Source of the DNA: Solen grandis
Taxonomy: Eukaryota > Mollusca > Bivalvia > Adapedonta > Solenidae
NCBI GenBank assembly: GCA_021229015.1
Contig: CM037784.1
Location: 68,355,013-68,419,012 of the forward strand
Reading direction: 5' to 3'
Length of the DNA: 64,000 bases
Made by a program: the position numbers and the translations under genes. Of this stretch, positions 38,501 to 55,744 are shown piece by piece. The notes below the pieces were generated by a model. That model was not told where the DNA came from. It made no database searches and saw only the letters and a program-made list of their open reading frames with translations. Numbering within the stretch: the stretch's first letter is position 1; every line of letters begins with the position of its first letter.

Positions 38501-38857
38501 TGTATACATTATAACTCTGAGAATATAGTGGAAAATTGACTGTAAAATCAACTGGAAAAGCAGACTCTGGCAGACGTATAGAGAGACTACCGTTGTGACT
38601 CCTGATGATTTTATTATGTGATGACATAATAAGGAACGCTGTAATAATATTATCAATAACACAATAATCCCGTTTATATTATGCATGAGATACACCTTGC
38701 TTCCCAGAATGCAATGTTTGTGACTTACTCTCAGTTTGGCGAGACGTTTCCTGGCAATATATCCACGGCAGTATGCCTGGAAGTTGACAATCCTTCCCGT
38801 CACGCGGTCATCTCTCGACGACTCAAGCCTGTTTAGAGCCCCTGAACGGAAGAACAC
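2389..38857 (-). CDS. MYO18A: Myosin XVIII-like heavy chain, neck and tail (18 exons; motor half not in window)
   Basis: Eighteen exons on the minus strand join in phase to 844 residues plus a stop, summing to exactly 845 codons. In order: end of the converter (VFFRSGALNRLE), a variant IQ motif (FQAYCRGYIAR, residues 26-36), a degenerate second IQ (IQKNVRKL), the junction WDWWKLYIKVKPLL with the head-tail proline at 76, coiled coil from about 80 to 780 interrupted by an acidic patch near 193, and an acidic then Ser/Arg-rich tailpiece. Landmarks such as DQEEELDDQAG and LKLAFKRISDLQAA are typical of myosin XVIII tails. The family binds actin with little or no ATPase activity, co-assembles with non-muscle myosin II and links to Golgi and actin structures; this is family knowledge. 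Invertebrates usually have one class XVIII gene, so A versus B is not decided. The motor exons are absent. Confidence in the family is high. Confidence 0.93.
3711..3815 (+). repeat. Repeat pair, copy 1
   Basis: GATAGACCATTTCACTCCG...TTCCACACATTGTTCAATGGG recurs at 7430-7540. Both copies lie in myosin introns. The rest of the last intron (2579-7050) holds MITE copy 2 and nothing else recognisable. Confidence 0.6.
6073..6316 (-). mobile_element. piggyBac-like MITE, copy 2
   Basis: It has the same TTAA flanks, ends and internal hairpin as copy 1, and lies in the last myosin intron. It is in sense orientation relative to the gene. Confidence 0.85.
7051..7184 (-). CDS. MYO18A: Myosin XVIII tail exon 17: end of coiled coil
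   Basis: This exon has 134 nt, starts in phase 0 and leaves two bases of a Ser codon. The acceptor is tttccacag and the donor GTAGGT. It contains SDLKLAFKRISDLQAALEEG, near-identical to the family's last coiled-coil segment, and ends in the acidic ESDDDLSD. Confidence 0.96.
7430..7540 (+). repeat. Repeat pair, copy 2
   Basis: The second copy of the roughly 105-bp repeat at 3711-3815, sharing GATAGACCATTTCACTCCG and TTCCACACATTG. Confidence 0.6.
7584..7769 (-). CDS. MYO18A: Myosin XVIII tail exon 16: coiled coil
   Basis: This exon has 62 codons, phase 0 to 0, with acceptor cacttacag and donor GTGAGT. It begins VQTNRMKEQMDRISEEKDQL, contains AKRIQRQLRDLREEFSEVQK and ends HKYKEH. Confidence 0.95.
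8064..8201 (-). CDS. MYO18A: Myosin XVIII tail exon 15: coiled coil
   Basis: This exon has 46 codons, phase 0 to 0, with acceptor tccccacag and donor GTATGG. It encodes LNDLKSRVHTFEENSVDKT and RLENKIRDLEARLELE, ending HRLE. Confidence 0.94.
8552..8752 (-). CDS. MYO18A: Myosin XVIII tail exon 14: coiled coil
   Basis: This exon has 67 codons, phase 0 to 0, with acceptor tttctgcag and donor GTGAGC. It encodes TENKCMTLMREKTDVQSQLE and ENEEDMADIMKKYKAVVQQQ, and ends DKLRGE. Confidence 0.94.
9055..9168 (-). CDS. MYO18A: Myosin XVIII tail exon 13: coiled coil
   Basis: This exon has 38 codons, phase 0 to 0, with acceptor ttttgacag and donor GTTCAT, an atypical +3 to +6. It encodes LDDAEFSSAAAIKAKKTMEL and ends LFKTKQE. 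Confidence 0.92.
9475..9602 (-). CDS. MYO18A: Myosin XVIII tail exon 12: coiled coil
   Basis: This exon has 128 nt. It completes the split Asp and reads NEKRLRRDLKRTRALLKDAE, ending IRQLRNQ at phase 0. The acceptor is tttctcag and the donor GTAATG. EKRLR.DLKRT.ALL.DA is a class XVIII landmark. Confidence 0.94.
9887..10010 (-). CDS. MYO18A: Myosin XVIII tail exon 11: coiled coil
   Basis: This exon has 124 nt, starts in phase 0 and ends after base 1 of an Asp codon. The acceptor attaatag has a poor pyrimidine tract; the donor is GTATGT. It encodes LKQMEGQMEEEYEERKLQV and ends QASLRDK. Confidence 0.92.
10095..10303 (+). mobile_element. SINE, headless copy
   Basis: It contains GGTAGTTTCAGGACAGGTTG, GGATAATGTGACTGGGTGTG and GTTAAACCCAACAGACAA. 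Confidence 0.65.
10796..10906 (-). CDS. MYO18A: Myosin XVIII tail exon 10: coiled coil
   Basis: This exon has 37 codons, phase 0 to 0, with acceptor ctcttttcag and donor GTGAGT. It encodes TKVRLEMNLEKSRQQHLKEM and ends FSTQKK. Confidence 0.93.
11125..11240 (+). repeat. Dispersed repeat, copy 1 (inverted copy near 35.5 kb)
   Basis: GATTTTCATACTTATACTC...TTTCAATAAGAATTTGAGTA matches the reverse complement of 35485-35585 over about 90 bases. Confidence 0.55.
11341..11441 (-). repeat. 27-bp minisatellite derived from myosin exon 9 edge and donor
   Basis: On the gene strand, GGAGCAG|GTGAGTGGGGTC (exon end and donor) is followed by copies reading GGAGCAAATGGGTGGGGTC, in which the donor GT has become AT. 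The 27-bp period keeps the frame open through the copies. Confidence 0.75.
11436..11639 (-). CDS. MYO18A: Myosin XVIII tail exon 9: coiled coil with a repeated 3' edge
   Basis: This exon has 68 codons, phase 0 to 0. The acceptor is ttaaacag and the donor GTGAGT. It encodes RLRGDMESADSKCSRL and AKVLDQEEELDDQAGQIQQ, ending QLEQ. The DQEEELD.QAG.IQ block is one of the best conserved in the class. An alternative acceptor two bases further on would break the frame. The last seven exon bases and the donor are the seed of a 27-bp minisatellite in the intron. Confidence 0.94.
11938..12048 (+). repeat. 26-bp tandem repeat, about four copies
   Basis: The unit GAAAGCTAACAAATCCATCA plus TGATAT is repeated in the intron between myosin exons 8 and 9. 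Confidence 0.8.
12320..12443 (-). CDS. MYO18A: Myosin XVIII tail exon 8: coiled coil
   Basis: This exon has 124 nt. It completes the split Arg codon, reads FDAELHKAQDEVKTERSLKE and ends ALEKEAQ at phase 0. The acceptor is tgtgtcag and the donor GTAATG. Confidence 0.93.
12682..12923 (+). mobile_element. piggyBac-like MITE, copy 3
   Basis: A complete copy between TTAA sites in the intron between myosin exons 7 and 8. Confidence 0.85.
13079..13233 (-). CDS. MYO18A: Myosin XVIII tail exon 7: coiled coil
   Basis: This exon has 155 nt, starts in phase 0 and leaves two bases of an Arg codon. The acceptor is tttatcag and the donor GTGGGT. It contains LHEALEDAEDARRQLASAKK and MQDSKLHLEEQ, ending LERKQR(R), which matches the family segment around LHLEGQ...LEKKQRRFD. 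Confidence 0.94.
13603..13715 (+). mobile_element. Small MITE with TGTCACCTGCTG ends, copy 1
   Basis: Inverted ends GTGTCACCTGCTG and CAGCAGGTGACAC enclose GGACAGACAGACGACGGAAA and GTGATCCTTATGTGTCAC. Confidence 0.65.
13873..14115 (+). mobile_element. piggyBac-like MITE, copy 4
   Basis: A complete but more diverged copy, with changes in the right arm of the hairpin, between TTAA sites in the intron between myosin exons 6 and 7. Confidence 0.85.
14189..14316 (-). CDS. MYO18A: Myosin XVIII tail exon 6: coiled coil
   Basis: This exon has 128 nt. It completes the split Gly codon and then reads GIYKERYERAKKEMAFTKKR, ending TLEKR at phase 0. The acceptor is ctgccag and the donor GTATGT. The AFTKKRLQQ segment aligns with the family's FTKKRLQQ motif. 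Confidence 0.93.
14456..14592 (-). mobile_element. Related MITE family, truncated copy C
   Basis: In reverse orientation it contains GAGCTGTCTGATCAGGGTC and the TCTGAT...GACAGTCTGC segment of the related family. One end is missing. Confidence 0.45.
14778..15019 (+). mobile_element. piggyBac-like MITE, copy 5
   Basis: A complete copy between TTAA sites, in the intron between myosin exons 5 and 6. Confidence 0.85.
15091..15236 (+). mobile_element. Small MITE with TGTCACCTGCTG ends, copy 2
   Basis: It has the same ends and interior as copy 1, with an expanded GGAC run in the middle (GACGGACGGACGGACAGACG). Confidence 0.65.
15282..15396 (-). CDS. MYO18A: Myosin XVIII tail exon 5: coiled coil ending in an acidic patch
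   Basis: This exon has 115 nt, starts in phase 0 and ends after base 1 of a Gly codon. The acceptor is tgatgcag and the donor GTAAGG. It encodes GKYQALKRNHDKLEMEMMQV and ends GELEDDDVDG. The acidic break lies at the same place as the D-rich break in vertebrate MYO18A. Confidence 0.93.
15440..16460 (+). repeat. Degenerate minisatellite of about 60 bp, interrupted by a SINE
   Basis: The unit ACTGTGCACCAAACTGGGAC...ACTAAATTGGCACATGAAAT is repeated over about 1 kb. A SINE splits it at 15954-16239. Confidence 0.7.
15954..16239 (-). mobile_element. tRNA-derived SINE inserted in a minisatellite
   Basis: In reverse, it has a tRNA-like head (B-box-like GGGTTTGATCCCCAGC), a body with AGGATAATATGACTGGG, and a tail GTTAAACCCAACAAACAAAC. 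The 8-bp ATGAAATG stands on both sides (15946-15953 and 16240-16247), a target duplication from insertion within the minisatellite. Confidence 0.75.
17151..17270 (-). CDS. MYO18A: Myosin XVIII tail exon 4: coiled coil
   Basis: This exon has 40 codons, phase 0 to 0, with acceptor ttgaacag and donor GTGTGT. It starts LVELQADLAEENTTATQA and ends RLEKELKDVQ, with regular heptads of leucine and charged residues. Confidence 0.93.
17560..17650 (-). mobile_element. tRNA-like SINE head, reverse, decayed
   Basis: The reverse strand has GTGAGTTAGAGTCCCGTTTG, a decayed B box, and CCTGGTCCAGTGGGAATATA upstream. Confidence 0.4.
18285..18592 (+). repeat. Minisatellite of about 45 bp
   Basis: AGCTACACTGGGATATCATG followed by TGATCAATGGTGAACAAT is repeated six to seven times with small changes. 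A stray copy is at 18860-18900. Confidence 0.8.
19080..19210 (-). mobile_element. SINE, partial
   Basis: A reverse-orientation body fragment (GGCATGATACCACAGCCTG, CCTTGAACTATCCTTACAG). Confidence 0.5.
19405..19560 (+). mobile_element. piggyBac-like MITE, copy 6 (5' part only)
   Basis: It starts at TTAACCCTTTCCCTC and matches the family up to GCATAAAACCTGAT, just before the hairpin, then stops. The break at the palindrome suggests deletion through the hairpin. Confidence 0.8.
19742..19945 (+). repeat. 70-bp tandem repeat, three copies
   Basis: TGACCTCAATTTAAAAGCCA...TACAGGTTATACAGCTTATC is repeated at 19751, 19821 and 19892. Confidence 0.85.
19991..20080 (-). CDS. MYO18A: Myosin XVIII tail exon 3: coiled coil
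   Basis: This exon has 30 codons, phase 0 to 0, with acceptor cacttcag and donor GTAGGT. It begins LELEQMKTKLEKIEKERTEF and ends KLENR. It follows the largest intron of the gene (13.6 kb). The frame stays open upstream across the acceptor to an ATG in strong context at 20164, so it could also act as a first exon (see findings). Confidence 0.92.
20081..20164 (-). CDS. Candidate alternative first coding stretch contiguous with myosin exon 3
   Basis: Reading in the frame of exon 3, the sequence stays open upstream through the acceptor for 28 codons to an ATG in the context GCCATGG, a near-ideal initiation context. The residues are MGSRVKWYSYIYRQST and then NASACESCSSLQ, joining directly to LELEQMK. 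Two CACGTG E-boxes lie 18-34 bases upstream. If transcribed from here, the product would be a tail-only myosin XVIII. No promoter evidence beyond this is visible; an intron that happens to be open over 28 codons is the alternative. Confidence 0.25.
20182..20197 (-). promoter_or_regulatory. Paired CACGTG E-boxes upstream of myosin exon 3
   Basis: Two perfect CACGTG palindromes are separated by four bases (CACGTGCCAGCACGTG). They are 18-34 bases upstream of the in-frame ATG at 20164. Such pairs bind bHLH-zip factors (MYC/MAX/USF type). Function here is inference. Confidence 0.3.
22945..23060 (+). mobile_element. tRNA-like SINE head
   Basis: GTGACTGGCTCAATGGTTCT followed by the B-box-like GAGTTTGAACCCCAACTGGG. 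No folding tRNA gene is seen. Confidence 0.45.
24060..24155 (-). mobile_element. tRNA-like SINE head, reverse, decayed
   Basis: The reverse strand has CTGGTTTGAATCTGGACTGG with an upstream AGAGGCTCTGTTACAAGG. Confidence 0.35.
24852..25093 (+). mobile_element. piggyBac-like MITE, copy 7
   Basis: A complete copy between TTAA sites, in the large myosin intron. Confidence 0.85.
25597..25724 (+). CDS. Zinc-finger protein exon A (BED/TTF-like, transposon-associated)
   Basis: The exon begins ATGAAGACTCCAG, with an in-frame stop 16 bases upstream, and encodes MKTPEKKKKSYASKYNNAW, then ELEFSWLSKSDTGPNFAFCK and LCRR. The donor is GTATGT after two bases of an Arg codon. The pattern YxxxWExEFxWLxxSxxGPxFAFCKLC is common at the N-terminus of BED/TTF-type zinc-finger proteins related to hAT transposases in metazoans. 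The product would sit in the nucleus. Only the first part of the protein is present. Confidence 0.6.
26531..26654 (+). pseudogene. Zinc-finger protein exon B, truncated
   Basis: After acceptor tcatttcag the frame completes the Arg codon and reads SFSVGHAGKNDVKKHGQTVI, supplying the second half of the finger (CxxC...HxxxxxxxxH spacing). It then runs through low-complexity residues to a stop (NLFCCF, TGA). Relatives continue for hundreds of residues with a hAT dimerisation domain; none is here. A 150-bp-offset tandem duplication (26593-26872) overlaps the 3' end and probably broke the gene. Confidence 0.5.
26593..26872 (+). repeat. Two-copy tandem duplication at 150-bp offset
   Basis: The segment starting TGTGTCTATTATTGGTGC recurs 150 bases later as TGTGTCCAGTATTGGTGC and stays similar through the TATGCTATGCATAGAAA motif of both copies. 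Confidence 0.75.
27083..27326 (+). mobile_element. Related MITE family (TTAACCCTTTCCCTCAT...), copy A
   Basis: It shares the terminal bases of the main family but has a different interior: GATGAATATTAAT, TGCAGACTGTAGAATCTGAG, GTCTCAACTGGGTCTGCTC. It ends near TGAGGTAAAGGGTAA. It abuts the zinc-finger element. Confidence 0.6.
28765..29270 (+). repeat. 255-bp tandem duplication
   Basis: GAATGATGTTCCATGAGCAA...CTTGTCAACCTTGATTAGTT recurs about 255 bases later as GAATGATGTTCAGTGAGCAA...CTTGTCAACCTTGATAAGTT, and both copies continue to AATCATTCAATATT. Confidence 0.7.
30459..30650 (-). CDS. Candidate alternative first exon within the large myosin intron
   Basis: A 192-nt open stretch on the gene's strand, more GC-rich than its surroundings, runs from ATG (MSRDIPAPSHRG) through MSPGIGKWEDTVDVG and MDKLKQMFMQAGDNSREDHA to a GTAATT donor. 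It ends at phase 0 and so joins exon 3 in frame. The donor is weak at +5, and the residues match no family I recognise. An IRF-like element lies about 85-110 bases upstream. It could equally be unrelated open sequence. Confidence 0.22.
30733..30760 (-). promoter_or_regulatory. IRF/ISRE-like GAAA repeat
   Basis: The minus strand carries four GAAA-type cores in 28 bases, including GAAAGTGAAAGT, the pattern bound by interferon regulatory factors. Molluscs have IRF genes. It is just upstream of the candidate exon at 30459-30650. A chance purine run cannot be excluded. Confidence 0.3.
32373..32614 (+). mobile_element. piggyBac-like MITE, copy 8
   Basis: A complete copy between TTAA sites, in the large myosin intron. 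Confidence 0.85.
33035..33130 (-). mobile_element. tRNA-like SINE head, reverse
   Basis: In reverse it has the consensus B box GGGTTCGAGTCCCGGT and an A-box-like region near GGCCGAGAGTGTAAAGTC. Confidence 0.5.
33712..33855 (-). CDS. MYO18A: Myosin XVIII tail exon 2: second IQ-like helix and head-tail junction
   Basis: This exon has 48 codons and is phase 0 at both ends. The acceptor is tatttctag and the donor is GTAGGT. It encodes VAVTCIQKNVRKL, then RDWDWWKLYIKVKPLLNV with the junction proline, then TEEELRERE where the coiled coil begins. The WWKLY..VKPLL block is the strongest single diagnostic of class XVIII here. Confidence 0.95.
34109..34382 (+). mobile_element. Related MITE family, copy B
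   Basis: It has the same interior as copy A (GATGAATATTAAT, TGCAGACTGTGAAGAATCTG, CTGTCTGATCTGGGTCTGCT) and ends CAGGGTTAA. Confidence 0.6.
34538..34618 (-). mobile_element. tRNA-like SINE head, reverse
   Basis: The reverse B box GGTTCAATACCAGTC is preceded by a tRNA-like stretch ending in CACCGGTGG-type ends. Confidence 0.4.
35106..35332. mobile_element. Candidate MITE with 17-bp inverted ends
   Basis: CCACCAGCCATACTTAG near the left end pairs with CTAAGTATGGTTGGTGG at the right, 16 of 17 matching, about 190 bases apart. The interior is AT-rich. Confidence 0.4.
35485..35585 (-). repeat. Dispersed repeat, copy 2
   Basis: Inverted relative to the copy at 11125-11240. Shared bases include TCAAATTTGAG and TTGAGTATGA. 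Confidence 0.5.
35575..36421 (-). mobile_element. Inverted-repeat element with an ORF remnant
   Basis: The ends ACTTAAGGACG and CGTCCTTAAGT are inverted, with ATCAT outside each. Inside, a segment of about 150 bp is repeated at a 371-bp offset (35604-35760 and 35975-36125). A minus-strand reading begins MSQQLRIRGQFVKKSKKERS at 36280. The left end overlaps a dispersed repeat, so the boundary is uncertain. Confidence 0.4.
35969..36280 (-). pseudogene. ORF remnant with an LRxRGxFVKK motif
   Basis: From ATG at 36280 it reads MSQQLRIRGQFVKKSKKERS, then DRIRAASQLYRQPVKSISLD, followed by hydrophobic low-complexity residues to a stop. RGxFVKK-type N-termini occur in transposon-encoded proteins of marine invertebrates; I cannot name the family. 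It is probably a decayed transposon gene. Confidence 0.3.
36474..36715 (+). mobile_element. piggyBac-like MITE, copy 9
   Basis: A complete copy between TTAA sites, in the intron between myosin exons 1 and 2. It is the rightmost copy in the window. Confidence 0.85.
36716..38728. other. Rest of the intron between myosin exons 1 and 2
   Basis: AT-rich, with one partial SINE at 37800-37922. No exon or further repeat is recognised. Confidence 0.6.
37800..37922 (-). mobile_element. SINE, partial
   Basis: A reverse-orientation tail and body (GGGTTTAATGTCCCACTGAC, AAGTGCTGCCACACTCCAG). Confidence 0.55.
38729..38857 (-). CDS. MYO18A: Myosin XVIII tail exon 1: end of converter and IQ motif
   Basis: This exon has 43 codons and is phase 0 at both ends. 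The acceptor is tatttcag before GTGTTCTTC and the donor is GTAAGT. It encodes VFFRSGALNRLE, the end of the converter, and the IQ-like FQAYCRGYIARKR, a light-chain binding helix. It is the most upstream recognisable exon. In relatives the motor would come directly before it, but the 670 bases up to the assembly gap contain no motor exon. Confidence 0.93.
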
Positions 38858-39526
38858 CTGAAATAAACATCAGAAAAACATTTATGTGAAGTGCAGGTAG
38901 CAAAATGAAATAATTACAGACTATCTAACAGTAGGTTAGTTACCATTATTGAGGACGATACGTTGCAAAAAGCTGCAATGCCTGTCTCCTGTTTTTGTTT
39001 CATTTGCTGTAGCTTTACGTCATACCAGCAATTCTGTTGTCTTTTGGAGATTATGATGCATCCAAAATTACAGTGTATGCACGACAAATGCGTGTCAAAC
39101 ATTTGTTTTTAGTTTAGCGTTTTTTTGTGTTGTTATTAATATTGCTGTTGTTATTTTTTTTTTTTACAAAAACAAATCTCTGAAGTACCCCCTTTCACAC
39201 TAAAAAAAAATTGTATTTGTCTTTTACTAATCAATACTTTCTATGGCATCATGTAATAGATGACAAGCTAACTACCAATTTATTTGGAATTTATCACTAA
39301 CATGCAAATATGGCTAAGTGACCCTATTTATCAAATCAATGCATCCCTGTCTGACAAGGATACAGAATTTAATTCAAATTTATCGACAATTTTCCAAATG
39401 GCTCCATTCCACCTGTTGCCAGGACAACTAAATTGATGGTCCCTACTTTCAGACTGTAGACATTTAAAGCTGATGCATTTGGAAATGACCTGATGTATGA
39501 GGTTGAAAATATGGCTTGTTAAAGCT

Positions 39527-39626
39527 NNNNNNNNNNNNNNNNNNNNNNNNNNNNNNNNNNNNNNNNNNNNNNNNNNNNNNNNNNNNNNNNNNNNNNNNNN
39601 NNNNNNNNNNNNNNNNNNNNNNNNNN
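39527..39626. other. Assembly gap of 100 N
   Basis: Exactly 100 Ns, the usual placeholder for a gap of unknown length. The myosin gene lacks its motor exons on the far side, so sequence may be missing or the join may be wrong. Confidence 0.99.
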
Positions 39627-39747
39627 ATCATTTTCTATTCATGATCTATTAATGTTAATACTATTGTTACCCCATTTATTTATTCATGAGTGGCCATAGC
39701 TAATATATATATATATGTTCTGTGTATAGTGTATATTAATTCCCTAC

Positions 39748-39828
39748 CAGCGGCACGGCATCGTGGATCGATATGATTTTGGCAAATACTTTTACAACCG
39801 CCTCTTCGTCTGGCGACGTCTTGCTCAT
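39748..39828 (-). CDS. Candidate first coding exon just upstream of the assembly gap
   Basis: Twenty-seven codons open with ATG (MSKTSPDEEAVVKVFAK, then IISIHDAVPL) and end at a GTAGGG donor in phase 0. This is the phase needed to join myosin exon 1 at 38857. The patch has balanced GC in AT-rich surroundings, and an ATATATAT run precedes it. No known family is recognised. It may be the start of a motor-less myosin XVIII transcript or of another gene lost in the gap. The plus strand is also open here but has no start or donor. Confidence 0.3.
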
Positions 39829-40213
39829 GAATTAATTATATATATATATTATTTCCAGGATAAATAAATGCGCATATTGTACTTATACTTATTACAATAC
39901 TTTACATTTTTGTTGTTAAATATTAGTTTGACTATTTCCCGGTTTCTGCATTTTAATACAGGTAGTTTCTACCCATTACAGCATTGGAATGCGCCGGTGG
40001 CAGTTTCTTACTGGCTGGCAATGTGATATTTATTTTGTTACCACTAATCTGGCTTACATATTTCAGGGAAAGTGCGAGACATTTTATCATCTACAAGATG
40101 TTTGTGTATTGATGACATGTATACTTGTACACCTCTCTTGACAGGTTGTAAATACATGTACATATATCATGTCGCAAGTTATCAAACGGAGCATATTTCA
40201 TCCGTGAGTAAGG

Positions 40214-40225
40214 CCCCGCCCCCGC
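40214..40225. promoter_or_regulatory. GC-box-like cluster upstream of the annexin
   Basis: CCCCGCCCCCGC stands out in AT-rich DNA 2.4 kb upstream of the first annexin exon seen. It resembles Sp1-type GC boxes and could mark the promoter of the annexin or of the minus-strand candidate exon at 39748. No start site is visible. Confidence 0.2.
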
Positions 40226-42057
40226 TCCGGGCGAATAGCTAGCAATCCCAGTATGTGTAGTGTGGGTTGATGTTATGATAACCAAATACGGGGTGCGGTG
40301 TGTGTGAAAATGATGAATGAAATATACATATTACATATGTAAAAGACACGCTTACAGTGTATACATGTATACTCCGCCCAGTCGGTAAAATAGTTCCAAA
40401 AAGGGGAGTATAGTTAATCGTTTGGATGTCTGAACACTAAAAGGGTTCACTGGGTTTTATTCTTGGTCCGTTGTCATATCCGTAAAAATACTTACACACA
40501 TTCAATTTTTAATGTGATAAAACTTGAAAGTTTTATACTCTGCATGTAGTCAATAAAATATCTACCGGTACACGTTATCAGATCTCGAACTCTTAAAGTA
40601 AGTGATATATTGACATCTTTGTTTTAAATAAATATCAGATAATAATGTTTGTATAGTTTTAAAATCTAAATTATATTGATAATAAAATGAGCGCAGGTTA
40701 ACAGAAACTCCATCACACCTTAATTCTGGTTGAAACATGTTGTGTTTCAGATTTTTTTTTATCATAAACCTTTTTCCTTTCATATGAACGAAAGATGCTC
40801 AGCTCTTTACGCAGTCAGGTGTAACGATATATACTTGTATATCGTTAACGCAAGATATACACGTAGCCAGTCAGTGACCATGTATGTATAACTATCTATG
40901 AATGTATCGCCACGGAGCTGTGGTTTTATTAAACACATCTTCATTAAATGGGAGATAGGTTCTTACATACATACGAATTATATTGGGTTTGATGTATACC
41001 GTACATCTAGAACGATCAGAATCGCATTAAAGTTGTCGGGTTGGTTTTCAAACTTCATTGCTCTCACTTTTTTGATGGGTGGTGGTGTGTGTGTGTGTGT
41101 GTGGGGGGGGGGGGGAATGTTTTATACATGTACGTTACACACATTTCGTATATGATCTCTTTTCCATACACGAACACCACTAAGTGGCTAGGGTACATAG
41201 TTTACCCATGGCCGTCGTTCTGAAATACAACTGCACATCTTTTCCCAATTATGATTGATTTATAGCCCTTTGAACTTATGTAGGCGGGACGAAACATCAT
41301 TTCGTTTTAACAGAAGCAGCATTTCTTTCTTACTTTTTTTTTGAGGACTCAACATGTTTAAGCCACAGTCAACAGTTCAGAAATCATTTTACGGCATACA
41401 ATATACGTGCCTAGGTCACAATTAGCAAACGTTATTGTAATGTTAGAACTAAATAACTCTTTGAAACGTAAAACTGCTTTTTTAACCTATGCCTGAGGAC
41501 TGACACAAAACTTTTTTTTGGCGATTATGCATTATTTGGCAAATCTTCCTAAATTCAATGTTCGATTTTTACCAGAAGTGGCGTCATTTTCATGTGCACA
41601 CTACTATGCCCGGCGCAGCGTTTGGAACATTGCGTGTTTTAAAGTGCTCCCTCGAGATTATTTAATTGATTAATTACTGTGATAAAACCTTCCCGGAACT
41701 TCAGTATTTGCTGACCTGTGAAATGTTATTTTCAATTCTAGGATGCAGATATGATAGTTTCAGGGGGAAAAATCAAATAAAATGACATGTTTTAGCTCAG
41801 GTGTTTATTTATGTGGAAATACCATGTGTACATCGATATATCAGTTTAATGTCAAGTAGCTCAGAATCTGACAACTTTAATTATGAATGAAAGAACATGT
41901 ATATGTCCTTTTTTTTAAATCTTTTTCAGGGTCAAAAATATAGAAAAAGTATAATGATTGAATAGCCGATATTTATAAAATGACTAGGTCACTGTTTAAA
42001 TATGGGAAAACCGAGTCATGATTAATATTTCGACCTCGAAGAAATTCATGCATATCT

Positions 42058-42119
42058 CATCGTCGAATTCCCCGGCTGACTTATTCCGTTAATAAGTCAG
42101 CCGGGGGAATTCGACGATG
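42058..42119. mobile_element. 62-bp near-perfect hairpin with 9-bp direct flanks
   Basis: CATCGTCGAATTCCCC opens and GGGGGAATTCGACGATG closes a stem of about 28 bp around the loop CCGTT, with one extra G. TGCATATCT stands directly on both sides (42049-42057 and 42120-42128), like a target duplication. Confidence 0.75.
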
Positions 42120-42622
42120 TGCATATCTGAACGCTGAAGCAATATTAAAGTAACATGTATGAAACAAGAAAAAGAAAAGGTAATTTATAGATTAGAATAA
42201 AATCTAGATATAGAGCTAATGTGGCATATACATGTATGCAGCTGTATATTACCACAGTCAGCAGAACAATAGCCCACAAAAAGATGACATTGCCACTCGC
42301 CTATTTCCGGTACTCTCCGTATAATGAGGGTAGACAGACGTCTGGGCGCTCCCATATCGAGGACAGGGCCCGTATTCACGAAACACCTAAAAATGATTTT
42401 GGTAACTTATTAACCACATAAAAAGACAACTATCACATGCATTTTTCATCGAAATTCAGGAATAATTAAGCAGAAATCGAGGGCTCATCTGCTTCTTCTT
42501 TTGTATGCACTTCGAATAGTTTTAGACCCTCTAATAAATGAAAACTTACCGTAGATACTTTGTTAATACAGAACCAGACTTATTCTAAGAAAAATGGTAT
42601 TCATTCTAAAACATTTATGCAG

Positions 42623-55201
<12,579 letters not shown>

Positions 55202-55738
55202 ATTTAGATTACCAAATGACACAATTACTTAAAATCAATCGGAACACATCGGAAAGTTTCATTATCGGGTGGGGTATCGGTACCGCCGATGAATTCCGAT
55301 AGTATTTTACAGATACGTTTCAATCTCTTAGCTGCAAGCATGAACAATTATTTTCACCTTTATAGAACCTCACTTTGACAAATTTGCATGCTCACTATAA
55401 AACTCATTTCTCTCTCTTACAAGCTTTCAGTATATCAAATCATATAATATACATTAAATTTAGCAAATTTTGCATTCAGTTTGGTAATGATAGTTTAATA
55501 TACATCAGATGTGACTGCATTATCGCTTTTTTTACGTTGTTGAAAAAATAGATATAATGAAATTATTTGAACGAGGATGACTTTCCTAGCTTGTTATAAG
55601 GACATATTTGATAGGATACAATAAAACCGAAAAATGACTGTTGTAATTCCTTTGTGAATGTATTTAAAAAAAACAACACTTTTATAATGATTCACAAAAT
55701 TATGAAAATGGCTCATGCTTTGCCTTCAAATATTTAAC

Positions 55739-55744
55739 AATAAA
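55739..55744 (+). terminator. Candidate polyadenylation signal of the annexin gene
   Basis: AATAAA lies 538 bases after the annexin stop. Another AATAAA lies at 55620-55625. Either could end the 3' UTR. Confidence 0.35.

Larger units (their letters stand above)
39829..42622. other. Region between the gap and the annexin exons
   Basis: It holds a GC-box-like cluster (40.21 kb), a GT run followed by a G13 run (41079-41115) and a 62-bp hairpin (42058-42119). The missing annexin start exon should be here or in the gap, but I could not identify it. Confidence 0.55.

Noticed and set aside
39748..39840. Plus-strand exon reading GIVDRYDFGKYFYNRLFVWR as an annexin start exon.
   Set aside because: It has an acceptor-like CAG but no ATG and no donor before a stop, and does not resemble an annexin N-terminus.
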